Part shown: positions 1 to 11,896 of the stretch, piece by piece
Position numbering within the stretch: position 1 is the stretch's first letter
How the letters are laid out: every line of letters begins with the position of its first letter
From: Schistocerca nitens
Taxonomy: Eukaryota > Arthropoda > Insecta > Orthoptera > Acrididae
Assembly: GCF_023898315.1 (NCBI RefSeq)
Contig: NC_064617.1
Location: forward strand, 717,109,202-717,173,201
Direction of reading: 5' to 3'
Length of the DNA: 64,000 nucleotides
Position numbers and translations under genes: made by a program
Notes under the pieces: generated by a model
What the model was told of the DNA's origin: nothing
The model's input: only the letters and a program-made list of their open reading frames with translations
The model's database searches: none

Positions 1-337
1 GTTATTATGATGCCTGAACCAAGTAATGCTTTTCCTTTACACCACCCTATTTTTAAGTAAGAAAAAGGATTTCTTATCTCCTCATCTATAGTCACATCAG
101 TGTCCTCATCTATAAAATCCTTTTCAACTTCACTGAATTCCATATCCTTGCTATTCTGAATACCTTTGTGCTTGCATCTAGCTAAGTTACTTACTTTCTT
201 AGTCCAATTAATATTTAAACAAGGAACATTACTGCCATTCATACTATAATTATCATTCCAGAAGTTACCCAAAACCACAGTTAAATCTTCACTCCTCCAA
301 TTCCACCAGTTAGGGTGAACTCTTTTGGACAAAATGG
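1..337 (-). pseudogene. Retroelement protease-proximal remnant
   Basis: On the minus strand this segment reads as an acidic stretch (many D and E residues) followed by KALLGSGIIIT at the very left edge. That resembles the LLDTGA/LLDSGA motif that opens retroelement aspartic proteases, with the catalytic D changed to G. It lies downstream (minus strand) of the Gag-like region at 870-2700, the position expected for a protease domain. The element continues beyond the left edge, so its reverse transcriptase would be outside the window. The assignment is inference from position and one short motif. Confidence 0.3.
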
Positions 338-536
338 TGCCAGCCGCAGTGGTCTAGCGGTTCTAGGCGCTCAGTCTGGAACCGCGTGACTGCTATGGTC
401 GCAGATTCGAATCCTGCCTCAGGCACTGATGTGTGTGATGTCCTTAGGTTAGTTAGGTTTAAGTAGTTCTAAGTTCTAGGGGACTGATGACCACAGATGT
501 TAAGTCCCATAGTGCTCAGAGCCATTTGAACCATTT
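338..536 (+). mobile_element. tRNA-derived SINE, family A (copy 1)
   Basis: A 199-bp element opens with a tRNA-like head (A-box tggtctagcgg, B-box gattcgaatcc) and continues into a unique tail containing gtgatgtccttaggttag and gtgctcagagccatt. A 10-bp target duplication, gacaaaatgg, flanks it at 328-337 and 537-546. The same family recurs at 13871-14069 (plus) and 33134-33328 (minus). The head has the long variable region of a Leu- or Ser-like tRNA, but I cannot fix the parental tRNA. It is inserted between the protease-like and Gag-like remnants of an LTR element. Confidence 0.9.
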
Positions 537-614
537 GACAAAATGGCTAATTTTTGGCAAACTGAGTCACTAAGTTGCTGTTCCTAATATCCATCCAAAC
601 TTTGTACAGAAAAC

Positions 615-2700
615 TCATGTTACTAAGTACACAATCTGAAATGAAGATTGTTCAGACAACTTAGAAACAGATTTGTTCTGTACACTTTCTGTGACTAAAT
701 TATGAGCATCATTTGACATTGTACCTGTGACAGAGCTGGACACGTCTTTTACATCACTTACATTTTTACTTTCCTCTGACAACTTAATAAATAACATAAA
801 TTCTGCTTCTTCCTCATACAATGAATTATTCTTTAAACCAACAAAATAATCTACATCTTCATTTTAATTACTCTTAATTCTTCCCTCATCAAGAACATCG
901 CTTACATTACAAATACTAGCTACATCTTCATCTACCACATGTTTATTACTCTGTTCATCCTCCGCTACTTAATCACTTCCAGAAGAGATCTCACAAATAT
1001 GTAACTGCCATCACCAGTTTCATTAAAAAAATTTCCCATAAGCATATTGTAAAAGTTTTCTAGTTCTCCTTCTTGTAGTTAATAATTAGGATTTTAAATT
1101 TTTATTTTACTCTTTTCACTAACCAGTCTTGTCAGAAATCACCCCAAAATTCTTAATCCACTTTAATTTTGTTAACTTGGTATGCCTATGTACTTACTCT
1201 CCTGCTGGGATAGGAGCTATTCTGGTTAGAATATCTGTCAGAATTATTGGCCCTGTATTAAACTCATTATTCTTCACTCTCATATTGTGTACATCCAACG
1301 TTACAACAATTAGTTTACCTGTTTATTAAGTTCAACACCTTGACTGAAATGTTGAGGTGGATGCTGATTATTATTCCAGTTTCTGTTATTTCTTTCAGGT
1401 TCCCCATTATATTGTCTTCCCCTGTTACAAAAATCTTTTGGTGGACCCCTTTCTTGATTTTTGTAATTATTCTCATCATTTTGCCCATCCTCTTGTTTGA
1501 ATCCTGTCTGTTATTTCTTTCTAATGCCCTATCCACCTTATCTCCATATTTCAGAATTTGTTCAATTGATTGGCCAGGTGCTGTTGAACATTCCCAGGTA
1601 ACCTTCTGTGCGATGTATCAGATTGTGTCAAGTCATCAAAAGGTCGAATCAAACGAACAAGTTTCTTTAACTGATTTTCGCAGAATTCTTTCTTATCCCC
1701 TGTGTGTCCTCTGTAACTTGGCTCATCAAGCATTTCACTTTTAATTCTAGCTTGTTCCAACTCTAACCAAATTTTATGAAAGAAACTCTTTTCAGAAGCT
1801 TGATATTTTAAATCTTGTGTACAAGTTTGATGTGTCCAAGATAATTCCTCCCCACCCAAACATCATTTCACAAATTTATTTTAAGATTATCAGCATTGTC
1901 TGAAATGAAATCATCTTTGCAGTGTTGTAAGAAATCAAAAGAATGCAAACTACCATCACCAGGAAAACTTTTCAGTGGTGTGTTGTACAAAACATTACAA
2001 CCTGTAGTAAAAATGTTATTGCATATACATCTTCATGCAAATTATGTAATTGTTTTTGAACACCAAGCAAATTATGATAGAGTATTCCCACATTCAGTGT
2101 CTTTTTCATAAACTGACTTCAACACCAATTTTTTTTCATTTCAATTACAAAATTTTGTTTAGGAACTATTAATTAATAGATAAAACTTTGCTAGACAATT
2201 TATGTTCAACCTCTGAAATTTCACTTTGCAAATTAAGTTTCAAATTAATTACTCTTTTTATCAATGAAGTGAACATTGGATTCTGTGATTGTGTCACTGT
2301 TGTCTAGTTCTACAATTTTAGAACTTGTGACTGCAGTTTAATCACTTACTTTGTTTTTCATAGTAATTATTTGGTTACTTAGTTCTTCCTGGAATGACAG
2401 AATTTGAGTCCTGCAATGGTTCCTAACAGCTACTGCTGTGTAGTTACTCTTCCAAACAGCATTCCATATGGGCAAACCAGTTTTATCTTTAACTGCAGTT
2501 ACTCATACTTCATGTACTTGGGTTGTGCCTGGCTTTTGTTTAAAGAAGAATAGCTCTCTGTGGTTACAGGGTTGAGCCACGCATGTCTGCTTTCATGCCC
2601 TGCAGTTCATTCACTGCAATTAATAACATGTAGTTGTGATCCTGAAGTCAAATAGTCTATGCATTAGCTAGAATTGCAAGTTAATAAAATAAATAGAAAT
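615..2700 (-). pseudogene. LTR-retroelement Gag remnant (capsid and nucleocapsid)
   Basis: Read on the minus strand in shifting frames, this is a degenerate Gag. Near 2000-1900 it reads SFPGDGSLHSFDFLQHCKD, a capsid-like opening. At 1859-1551 comes an alpha-helical stretch with KEFCENQLKKLVRLIRPFDD and RLPGNVQQHL, typical of insect retroelement capsids. At 1530-1320 one frame is Asn/Arg/Gln-rich, as in nucleocapsid tails, and 1260-1130 reads GPIILTDILT. Several stops and frameshifts separate these pieces. No classical CCHC knuckle was seen. Gypsy-like Gag is the best explanation, judged from motifs recalled rather than aligned. Confidence 0.5.
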
Positions 2701-4100
2701 ACAAAGTAAAAGTAAAATGAATAATTTAATAACAAGGTTTCTATTCTAATGTCTGTAGTTGATGTAGAAAACAGAGAATTATGTTGAATAATGTTTATCC
2801 AAGGAAAAACATTTCAAATAAATGGGAAATGGTCTTGCAATATCCAAGTAAAGTTCAGACTAAGAAATACCTTTATCAAATCCATTAAAGCTACATTGAA
2901 AGTGTTACAAGCATGGTAGCAAAGTCCACGGACTAAATAGTCATCAAAGATATGCAAAAATGAAGTCCATTTTGTAATCACAATACACGAAATATTCAGT
3001 AGCTCGAAACAGATCAGAGTTCAACATGATGATTCACAAATTAACACACACTATACAAAGAATAGTTACTCATAGTCTGTCAATCTCAGTTGCATAAATC
3101 AAGCGGCAAAAGTTAGAGTCCTGTTCTGGAACACATCCAAACCTTTCGAAATATAAGTCCCTTCAGAAGTATGTATGGCAGAAATAAGTATGGCAGTGGC
3201 CACTCACCACCCATAATCTATCACTTACAAGACCAAGACATGCAGGCTACTACAGGCATATCTGCCTTCTTCAAGAACTTAACATAATGTGTCTAGAATT
3301 ACTCCCATGGCTTGTTCTTCTGACAAATCCTGGCCTCCACTTGACTCCCATAGTGTTCCACTATTGTCTGCTTTTCCGTTGGCTGAAGGCCATCCCCACC
3401 AAAATACATCATCCTTAAACTCTACAGATATGATTTGATTCAAGTTGACCACTTCCCAGACCAAATTAATATATAACAACAATATTTAAATAAAGAAATG
3501 TCATTAACATTCAGTTACACTCAGATCATTTGCAATAAATATAAGTAATGGTTAGTTCATAAATAAATAAGCCAGCATTCTTGCACAAGTGTGCTCATTT
3601 GCTCACAATAAATGACAGAAGATTGTCCTTAAATATTGATTAAACAATTATTTATGCTTTTTTGACAGAAGTGTTTGGTTCTCTTTCTATTTGTGGTGTC
3701 TGGTAACACGTGCAGTTGACCACTTTTAACTAGCACATTTTTGTAACAGCACTTGCAGTCAACATTTAAATAAAGTTACAGGCAAAATAGTAAACCTTTC
3801 ATTAAATAACCACGCAAGTATGATAAAATGTGAGGTATTCACGCATTATTCATTTGCTGTGCATTCTGACAAACATTTTCATAGTGAAAAAGATACAAAA
3901 GATGTCATTAACCAATACCTAAAACAGATACATAGCTTTCAGGTGTGCTAGTTATAGTGCAGTGCTGTCACCTGAGACACCAGTTGTTAAAATCACATGG
4001 TTTGATTAAAAGCTGTTAATTCAGAGGGTCATTGGGAAAACATTTATTCACTATGTAATATTAACTTTGTTGTTTTAAAGATACTGGGGTTACTGTTGTG
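2700..4100. other. AT-rich stretch without recognised feature
   Basis: I see no coding region, tRNA-like head or clear repeat here. It lies between two Gag-like minus-strand segments, so it may be an insertion or a decayed part of the same element. A 67-residue minus-strand frame at 3279-3482 is open but matches nothing I know. Confidence 0.3.
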
Positions 4101-4114
4101 TTACTGGATGTGCC

Positions 4115-5085
4115 TCATACTTCTGGGATTGCCAAAGTACTCAGATTTGCATTAAAATTTAACTCTGACTTATTGTTGAAGTTCAGGGAGATGTAACAGC
4201 CATCTTTAAGATTGTCTGACACTCCAACATTTCCTGGAGCATTATCTGTTGCAGAAAGGCCACGCGAGTCACAGACATCCAGATTCACAGCATTGGGATT
4301 TACCCGTTTCTGATTATGCTGCTCATTTCTGCACATGGCTGGCCAGCAAACCACAAACTAGCCAGGCTGGCTGGAGCATGGTATGTGCCCTGGGTCTGCT
4401 AGCATTCAGCTGTGCAACAAATTCGTCCCTCCCCAATACAAGGCCTAAGTGGACAAATAACTCACCACATACTCATAATGTTACATTCCATAGCTCCAGC
4501 ATCACAGTTCTCATAAGTTCTATTTCCTAATGCATTTCTAATTACATCACCATTTGTTGCTAACTCATTCTTTAAAGTGTCACTATTTAGTGTTAACGGT
4601 TTTGAGGAGCATTATTGTTTCATGCTATATCATTGTTCAAAGTGTCATCATTTTACGCAAACTAATTCTTTGAAGAGCCACTGTTTTGTGCCAGTTCATT
4701 TCACTTTTTAGATGAGCATCATTTCTAGCCATTTCATTTATAGCCTCAGTATTATCCAAAATTTGTTTGTTTGTTTCAGCTAATAAGTTTGTATGTCCAA
4801 CATAAAATGTTCTAATGATGGTTTCTCTGTATTTTCCATACTCTGACTCAGTACTAACCTTAATCGTTCCCATCAAATAAGTCATGTACTGAACCACTTT
4901 TCTCTCTGTTTAGTGCCATTTTGAAATATTGAAGTGATAATGGAAATCTCCAAAAAAACTATTTCAGCTGAAAAAGGAGAATCACAATTAATAACATTTC
5001 TGTCTCTGTTTCCTACTTTGATGCAACAATTAAAGGAGAAAATTGATGTTATGTACTTAAGTTTCACTGTTGTATGTGCCATCAT
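4115..5085 (-). pseudogene. Retroelement Gag N-terminal-like coiled-coil remnant
   Basis: Minus-strand frames give a polar, helical segment at 4897-4637 (ETNKQILDNTEAINEMARND, LKSEMNWHK) followed by a frame containing SDTLKNELATNGDVIRNALG at about 4600-4530. After that comes an open stretch at 4354-4115. Coiled-coil leaders of this kind precede the capsid in many insect LTR-element Gag proteins, and the capsid-like remnant lies downstream at 2700-600. Whether both belong to one element is uncertain because 1.4 kb of unassigned DNA separates them. No LTR was found at the right-hand side. Confidence 0.3.
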
Positions 5086-5119
5086 GTCTTTATTCTCCAG
5101 TCCTATTGTTCACAGTTGA

Positions 5120-6157
5120 TAAAAGTTTTTTTAGTTTCTTTTCCACTCCAGTTTTAAATTTTAAATCTCTTTGAGGTTATCTTAAAAATATGTTAGTGAC
5201 TAATATTTCTTCATGCTGTATAATATGAAATCCCAGGACAAGACACCTGCATGTAACATGCCACTTCAGTAACATCTATACAATGACACATCCACTGAAT
5301 GCACTTTTGTCATTGTCCTGAAGAAAAGTCACTGAACGGTACATTCACTTTACTAAATATAACTTTCTACTTAGCTGATTGTCTAGAAATTTTCCTCGTC
5401 TTCTTCTCAGTGTATGACTGTGTCAACAGATCTTGACTGTGCTAGGAATGTATACTGACTTCAGGATTATGATTGTTCAGTGAGTCACTAACTATGAAAT
5501 GAAGTAAACTATGTCCTTTTTTGTAACTTATGTATTTTCATCTCTTTAAATGTCAGGCTGAGAAAGTGAAACATCACGAGCCCTTGGAGCCACTGGTTCC
5601 AACTAAACCTGTCTCCTTTCTACTGCATCACAAATGTGAAGTGACTCCATTATACAACAACTTCCTGCTAGATGCAAACAAGAAGTAGTACAAATATCAC
5701 ATTTGAGGCAAAGAAGTTCATATGATTTACATTATTTTCAAAGACTTTTTTTCAGTTAATTGATACATAATTTAGCAAAACTGAGTAAAAACTAAATTTA
5801 TAGAGTCAAGTTAAAGGTTCCAAATTATCATCATTACATGTAATATAAATGAATTAATGAATTTTAGAGAACATAGTTTTTTATGAACTTTTCCTCTTAT
5901 AAATGAAATACCAATACCAAATACTATCAAAGGTTTCAGAACATGATTCTGGCTTGATTATATCGCAGTTTAGAATCACTTGCACTGGTGGCAACACAGA
6001 GACTGGTGAGACAGGCTGTTCCTGTGATCAATGATGGCACCCATGTTCAGAAAAAACATAACACCTTGAACAACTAGAGAAAGGATTTTCATGTTCACAG
6101 GACATGTACATTAATATGCTCTGCAGAAATGATTAGCATTTCAATCACCTTGGTTCC
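5120..6157. other. No recognised feature
   Basis: This is AT-rich sequence in which I find no convincing coding frame, tRNA-like head, terminal repeat or long microsatellite. Immediately to the right begins the target duplication of the family B SINE. Confidence 0.4.
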
Positions 6158-6169
6158 GCATGTGTTCTG

Positions 6170-6416
6170 GTCCGCCCCGATAGCTGAGTGGTCAACTCAA
6201 CGGACTGTCATACCAAGGGGCCCGAGTTCGATTCCCGGCTGGGTCGGAGATTTTCTCCACTCAGAGACTGGGTGTTGTGTTGTCCTAATCATCATCATCA
6301 TCATCTTGTCATGCCCATCAACATGCAAGTCACCAAAGTGGCGTCAACTCAAAAGACCTGCACCAGGCGACCGGCCAACCTGACAGGAGGCCCTAACCAC
6401 ATAACATTTCATTTCA
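6170..6416 (+). mobile_element. tRNA-derived SINE, family B (copy 1)
   Basis: The head reads cgatagctgagtggtcaac and then gagttcgattcccggctggg, which are good RNA polymerase III A and B boxes. The anticodon-loop position ctgtcat suggests a tRNA-Asp-like origin. A tail with a short (atc)n run follows, then gtggcgtcaactcaaaagac and a 3' end near cataacatttcatttca. A 12-bp direct duplication, gcatgtgttctg, flanks it at 6158-6169 and 6417-6428. A second copy lies at 35551-35788. Confidence 0.9.
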
Positions 6417-6589
6417 GCATGTGTTCTGTTGCCTAGTAGGCACATGAGTCCTGGTTACTTGCTCCATGTGCAATGGCAATGTCGTGTATAAGGTGCAAAT
6501 GACATCCTGTGATAATGCCATCCATGCTGCATTCACCTAGTTCTAAAGTTCATCTGTGCTGGTTTTCATTGGGTCACAGCACTGCACCT

Positions 6590-7590
6590 GTCATTTCACA
6601 ATATCCCATACATTTTCGATTGGCAACAAGTCTGGTGGTCTGGCCAACCAGGGCAAAAGGCTGACATTCTATGACACCAAGAAGCCATGTATCTGACAGC
6701 AACATGTGGTCGTGCATTGTCTTGGTGAAAAATGGCATCCGGGGTGTACTTCAGAAAGGGTATGGCTATAGGTCGCAGGATGTCATTCACGTAGGTCACA
6801 CTGGTCACAGTGCCCTGGACATGCAACCAACTGTGATTTGTGTTTGCATCCAATAGCACTCCACGCCATAAGACCTTGAGTTGGTACTGTATGTACTGTG
6901 CAAATGTAGTCACTGTGATGCCGCGCCCCCTGTCTGCAGTGAACCAAAATTCAGCTGTCATTTTCAAACAAATAGAACCTGGATTCTTCTGAAAACACTG
7001 TATGATGCAATTCCTGTCTCCAGTGACATTGTACCGTACACCATTGTCATCTAGCAAGTTTCTGCACACTAGTCAAAGATAGGCGGAGAAATGGATGATG
7101 CACATGTAACCTATGCCGTAATAAATGGTGATGGACTGTCACATCTGTGATGTGTTACACTGCTCCACTGTTGCACCAGAGCTGAGGAGGATGCAGATCT
7201 GTCCTGCAATGCCATTTGGATGAGATGTGGACCTTCTCAGTGGGTGGTGTGGGTTATGCGGCCTGACTCATCTCATTGTGTGATGGCCTTCCATGAATCA
7301 TTCTGCATGCACCTGTTGCACTGCTGAAACACTTCATCCCACATGAGCAGCAATTTCCCGGATGGATGCATCACTTTCTCTCATGCCAATAATGTGCCCT
7401 CTTTCAAACCCAGTGATTTGACAGTACAGATCGTGTGTACATCTGCGAGGCACCTTGCATGTCTGCTCAAGTCACATTGATGCATTATCTTCAGTTTACA
7501 GTGATGACAGGAGCTGCAGGCACATTTTGCTGGTAGGTAGTGTTGTGGCACAATAACGATGTTGACGTTGAACACATGGGTTGACATGGT
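6590..7590 (-). pseudogene. Tc1-like transposase remnant
   Basis: On the minus strand, from right to left, decayed frames give an N-terminal helix-turn-helix-like segment (7587-7381), then SEESRFYLFEND near 6985-6950 corresponding to the SDESRF motif around the first catalytic Asp. FHQDNARPHVA follows near 6730-6700 with the second Asp, and PIENVWDIVK at about 6630-6600 carries the third catalytic Glu. These are the DD34E landmarks of Tc1 transposases. Several stops and frameshifts make it inactive, and the first catalytic D reads E. I did not find convincing terminal inverted repeats, so the element ends are undefined. It is a different family from the Tc1 at 45948-47347. Confidence 0.8.
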
Positions 7591-7749
7591 TCAAATGCTG
7601 ATCATTTCTGCAGAACATACTAATGTAGATGTCCTGTGAATATGAACATCTTATCTCTAGTCATCCAAAGCGTTCTGTTTTCTCTGAATATGAGTGTACA
7701 TATAGTCCAGGGATCAAACCAAATTTAAGCATAATAAAGGCAAGGTGAA

Positions 7750-8550
7750 AAACCTATGCTAATCAATGACATGTACTGACAACTTCAGAGAATTAGCAAG
7801 AGCCTGACTGTCAAGTCAGGCAGTAGTATTTACCAGTACACTCACATCAGCAGGTAGGTTCATGTGGTATGGCTGTGGCTGCACCCCTATGGGAGCAAAA
7901 TGGATGTAGTATGAAGCCCAAGCTTCTCTGACCTGAAACTTCCGGGCAGATTAAAACTGTGTGCCCAACCGAGACTCGAACTCGGGACCTTTGCCTTTCG
8001 GGGGCAAGTGCTCTACCAACTGAGCTACTGAAGCATGACTCATGCCCGGTACTCACAGCTTTACTTCTGCCAGTATCTCGTCTCCTACCTTCCAAACTTT
8101 ACAGAAGCTCTCCTGCGAACCTTGCAGAACTAGCGCTCCTGAAAGAAAGGATATTGCGGAGGCATGGCTTAGCCACAGCCTGGGGGATGTTTCCAGAATG
8201 AGATTTTCACTCTGCAGCAGTGTATGCGCTGATATGAAACTTCCTGGAAGATTAAAACTGTGTGCCCGACTGAGACTCGAACTCGGGACCTTTGCCTTTC
8301 ACGGGCAAGTGCTCTACCAACTGAGCTACCGAAGCACGACTCACGCCCGGTACTCACAGCTTTACTTCTGCCAGTATCTCATCTCCTACCTTCCAAACTT
8401 TACAGAAGCTCTCCTGCGAACCTTCTCTGACCTGTCCTCCAATTTGGTACTCAGGCTGGGCAATAAATCTGAATCAGTGTCGGATACTAAGTCCCTGCCC
8501 TCTTTAATTGGCATGTCAGGTTGGAAATTACTCAACCTGTGGTGTCTTCA
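7750..8550 (-). repeat. Gypsy 1 left LTR (3' LTR), interrupted
   Basis: The stretch tttaccagtacactcacatc with flanking tgtggctgcacccctatgggagc and ttctctgacctgtcctc matches 14380-14520, which reads tttaccagcacacactcacatc, gcagcgcccttcatgggagc and tctctgatctgtcctc. The two copies are in the same orientation at opposite ends of the gypsy coding region, which defines them as LTRs. The tRNA-like dimer at 7935-8421 splits this copy. Exact ends were not resolved. Confidence 0.65.
7935..8421 (-). repeat. Dimeric tRNA-like repeat inserted in LTR
   Basis: Two copies of a tRNA-like unit lie in tandem, 301 bp apart (units begin near 7935 and 8236). Read on the minus strand each has ggtagctcagttggtagagc, a perfect A-box and D-arm, and gagttcgagtctcgg, a B-box and T-arm. 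Linker DNA contains ccttccaaactttacagaag. The second unit stops about 190 bp in. A 12-bp duplication, cttctctgacct, at 7923-7934 and 8422-8433 shows that the dimer entered as one piece. It could be a SINE dimer or part of a satellite-like family. The anticodon loop lacks a clear U33, so it is not a functional tRNA gene. Confidence 0.85.
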
Positions 8551-8699
8551 TTGAGGAAGGAGAAAGATGTACCAGAATCCTCACCAAAGGCTCCCATGGT
8601 AGTTCCCCAATATGGTCAGCTGATCCATATGCTAGTGCTGGGGGAGCCTCAGCCAATCTACAGGTTGTGGGGCACAGCTTGGTCCAGTCTGCAGGGGAG

Positions 8700-9780
8700 A
8701 TGGTGCTAGCCATGGTGTACATGAGGACAACAGTTCAGCCTCCATGGGCACCACAGCCCAAATATGCTGCTCCTCTATCAATTATGTTGTGAAGGTGTTG
8801 CCAATGTTGGTAGAAGCTGGTAGTAGCTTAAGGGGTGGAAGTGGTTCCACCTTCGTTGGCTCTCATCGCTGGTAAACATTGAGTACCTGCCAATGCCTAA
8901 CAGAAAGGCAAAGGTTGTAGTGGCATGTTTGCATAGGTTGTGCCTAGTTGGCAGCTGAGGCAAAGGGTAGCAGCATATCTCACTGTGGCTAGAGCTGATT
9001 GCAGTGTTTGACCAGACACTCCTGGCTAGCCACAGACTCAAATATTTGCCACCTCCTGTTGCTGACAATGATGCCTTGGGTCTGCTGGGGTCATGCCTGT
9101 AAGTACAAGCCAAGCTGTGGTAGCCCATGCAGTAATACTGCTGAGGGTGTGGGCAATGGCCTGCTCAGTCAGGTGCAGCAGGTCAAAGATAGTGTAAGGT
9201 CTGCACCCACATAAAATTTAGGCCAGACTATAACCATTTATGGGGGTGAACCGCTAGGAGGTGAGGAAACTAGTGTGTGCTTCCCCAGAGTCAGTTCTCA
9301 TTATCTTGCACATGTTTGTTTTGAAGGTTCTGATCATCTGCTCAGCTTCAAAACTGGACATGAGACAGAAAGGGGCAGTGGTCAGTTGCTCAGTGCTGTT
9401 ACATTTACAAAAATCCTGAAATGCAGATGCTGTGAATTGAGGGCTGTTGTTGGAAACCAGGGTGGAGGGTGCTTCCTCTATTGCAAACATGATGGACAGG
9501 GCATGGGTAGTAGCTGCTGTGGTAGTGGTAGCCACATGTGTTACATATGGAACATTAGAGAGGGCATTGACCACATTGCCTCCCAGAATGGTCCAGCAAA
9601 ATCAAGATGGAGTCTTTGCTGGGGGTGGGTAGGGCATTGCCAAGGGTTGAAATAGTGTGCTTGCTTTGATTGTGGATACAGGGCTGATAGTTCCCGACAG
9701 TGTGTTCTATGGCAGCATAAACACTAGGCCAATACACATGACACAATGCTACTGGCTTCATTCTGACATTTCCCCAATAT
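8700..9780 (-). pseudogene. Gypsy 1 integrase remnant
   Basis: On the minus strand, 9761-9555 encodes HVYWPSVYAAIEHTVGNYQP followed by a CIHNQSKH-like pattern, the end of the integrase zinc finger, then SILILLDHSG at the start of the catalytic core. 9574-9254 contains TLVSNNSPQFTASAFQDFCK, equivalent to the SDNGPQF motif with its second catalytic Asp replaced by Asn. Further left, 9128-8530 gives a low-complexity C-terminal tail. The order and spacing are those of Ty3/gypsy integrases. Stops and frameshifts make it inactive. Confidence 0.8.
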
Positions 9781-10037
9781 GCAGTGTGGAGGGGCTTTGT
9801 ATACGGGGACGAAGTGTAGGGGGAACTACTTCTCGTTATTCAAAATCATCCGTAGCTAAGAAAATGAACCCATCAGTGATGTTAAGCCTGTGTCATAATG
9901 AAAAATAGGTCCACCATTCCAGGTTGGTGTCCTTAGGCAGGTGCTCTGGCCAAACCCACTGTAGAGCAGACAACACCCTGCAGTGTACTGGATCACAGAA
10001 TAATTCTGCTACTACTTTGCATTCCATAATAAGGATT

Positions 10038-11180
10038 TCAGTGAGGGTGTGTTACTGATTTGCACCTAAGGTAAAACACTCCACTTGTGCCTGTCAAACT
10101 CTGCATCTGGGCCACATGGGAAGCAGGAAAGTGCTTCACCATTTTGAGTGCTGTGTGGTGGGCCAATTGGATCTGGTAGGTATACTTAGCTAACAGTGCC
10201 CACCACTGCAGCCATTGCACGATCTTATTGGGAAGTTTCAAATGGGAATCCAACAGTGAAATGAGAGCCTTGTGATCTGTGCCATATATGATAGCCAATG
10301 CCTCTTTCTCAATTTGAAAATAATTCCTCTGTTCCAAATTTAATGTTTTAAATGGAAATGTAATGGCTATGCTGTGTTATTGGCATATTTGTGAGACTTT
10401 GTGGCACCAATGCCACAATCTGATGCATCAATGACAAGCATTAAGCGTTTGCTGGGATGGAACACTGCTGAACAAGGGGCCGACCTAAGGCTCTTTTTAG
10501 TTGGAAGAAAGCCTTCTGATACACCTCTAACAACATAAATTTAATATCTTTCTTATGAAATTGATTAGGCAGATGGAAAATATTGGCCATATTTGGAATG
10601 AACTTTGCATAATAATTTCATTTGCTGAGAAACAACTGTAGTTCTTTGAGGTACTTAAGAGCTTGTAACTTAATTATAGTACCCACATTATCATGTGTGG
10701 GTATGAGCCCTTCTTTACATAATGTATGTCCCAGGTACTTGACACTTAGCTCAAAGAAACTACATTCATAGGGGCGACAATGCAGACCATGGTCTTGGAG
10801 CCACTTAAACAACAACTAAAGGTTGCACAAATGCCACTTCTACATGGCCCCAGTAATGAGCAAGTCATCTAAATAATTAACACACTTGGAGCACCTTGGA
10901 TGAGCTGTTGAAAGTATTTCTGAAATATTGCAGGAGTTTTGGTGGCCCCAAATGACAACTGTTGTAACAATATGTGCCACATGGCGTATTAACCACTAAA
11001 ACATGTTTTGACTGATCGTATAAAGTCAACAGAAAGCAGGCATCAGAGAGATCTATCTTTTAAGAATAATGGCCACCAGCCAATTTTGCTAGCAATTCCT
11101 GTGGCCTAGGGTACAGATTTACATTTTCTCAAAGAGTCTGCTATTGATGTGCATTTGAGAATGTCTATCACTTGGCCACG
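10038..11180 (-). pseudogene. Gypsy 1 reverse transcriptase and RNase H remnant
   Basis: The minus strand at 10815-10618 reads LQDHGLHCRPYECSFFELSV then KYLGHTLCKEGLIPTHDNV. This is the RT thumb segment typical of gypsy elements (GLKLNPEKC..., FLGHVVS..G). At 10337-10038 it reads NYFQIEKEALAIIYGTDHKA and LISLLDSHLKLPNKI, the RNase H region that follows. Additional decayed RT sequence extends right to about 11180. Frames are interrupted, so no enzyme is encoded. The segment sits between the protease remnant at 11620-11740 and the integrase at 8700-9780, as expected for gypsy Pol. Confidence 0.85.
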
Positions 11181-11619
11181 TAAACCCCAATAAGGGGATG
11201 GTACATTACCTAGTGGGACACAGCCCATATCCAGTTTATCTGTACTGGTTTAACAGGAAAGACAATGACTTTGGGAACATCTGACCACATTATGTTTAAC
11301 TGTGACACCTATAATGGATTTAGGGAACCAGTAGAGACTAATCAACCATGATATGAACTTACATAATACAGTATATTGAATGATGGGCAATAATAGTGTT
11401 GCTAGCGCCATTTCTCGGCATGAAAATGACAAATTTATCAGATTATAGCAACTACAGAACCCCTCCAATCCTGCACATCACTGAATGAGAATTAGCATGA
11501 ATAACAAAGTGCTAGTGAGTGCATCATGGAAAATGTGAATATGAGTGTTGCATCACTGAATGTGCATGTGCAACCACGATCACTGAGATGCAGGAGGCAG
11601 AACATGAAGTACCATATCA

Positions 11620-11740
11620 GTCTCAGATCAGCGTAGCTTCCAGTTCCACCTCAGCAATGGATACGGGGAGATGCACAATGAAAGGAGGCTTAGCAGTCTG
11701 GTGTTCTTCCGAGACTGTTTTCAAGTACACACTCACACAC
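11620..11740 (-). pseudogene. Gypsy 1 protease-like remnant
   Basis: The minus-strand frame ends KPPFIVHLPVSIAEVELEA followed by TLI, where intact gypsy proteases have a beta strand, then (V/L)DTGA and a short strand. The DTGA catalytic triad itself is missing, apparently deleted. It lies between the nucleocapsid remnant and the RT, which supports the call. Confidence 0.55.
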
Positions 11741-11896
11741 AAAGGATTAACAATAATCATAAAAATTAAAAGATGATTACTATGGCAGAGATAGAGTTGT
11801 AACATGCTCTGATGACACTCCAAAGCATATTCACATTCATATATAAATTCACTAATATTGGTGCTGATACATAATATATTCAAAGGGATGGAATGT

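Noticed and set aside
1340..1744. 134-codon plus-strand hydrophobic frame
   Set aside because: It is the antisense shadow of the Gag-like minus-strand segment.
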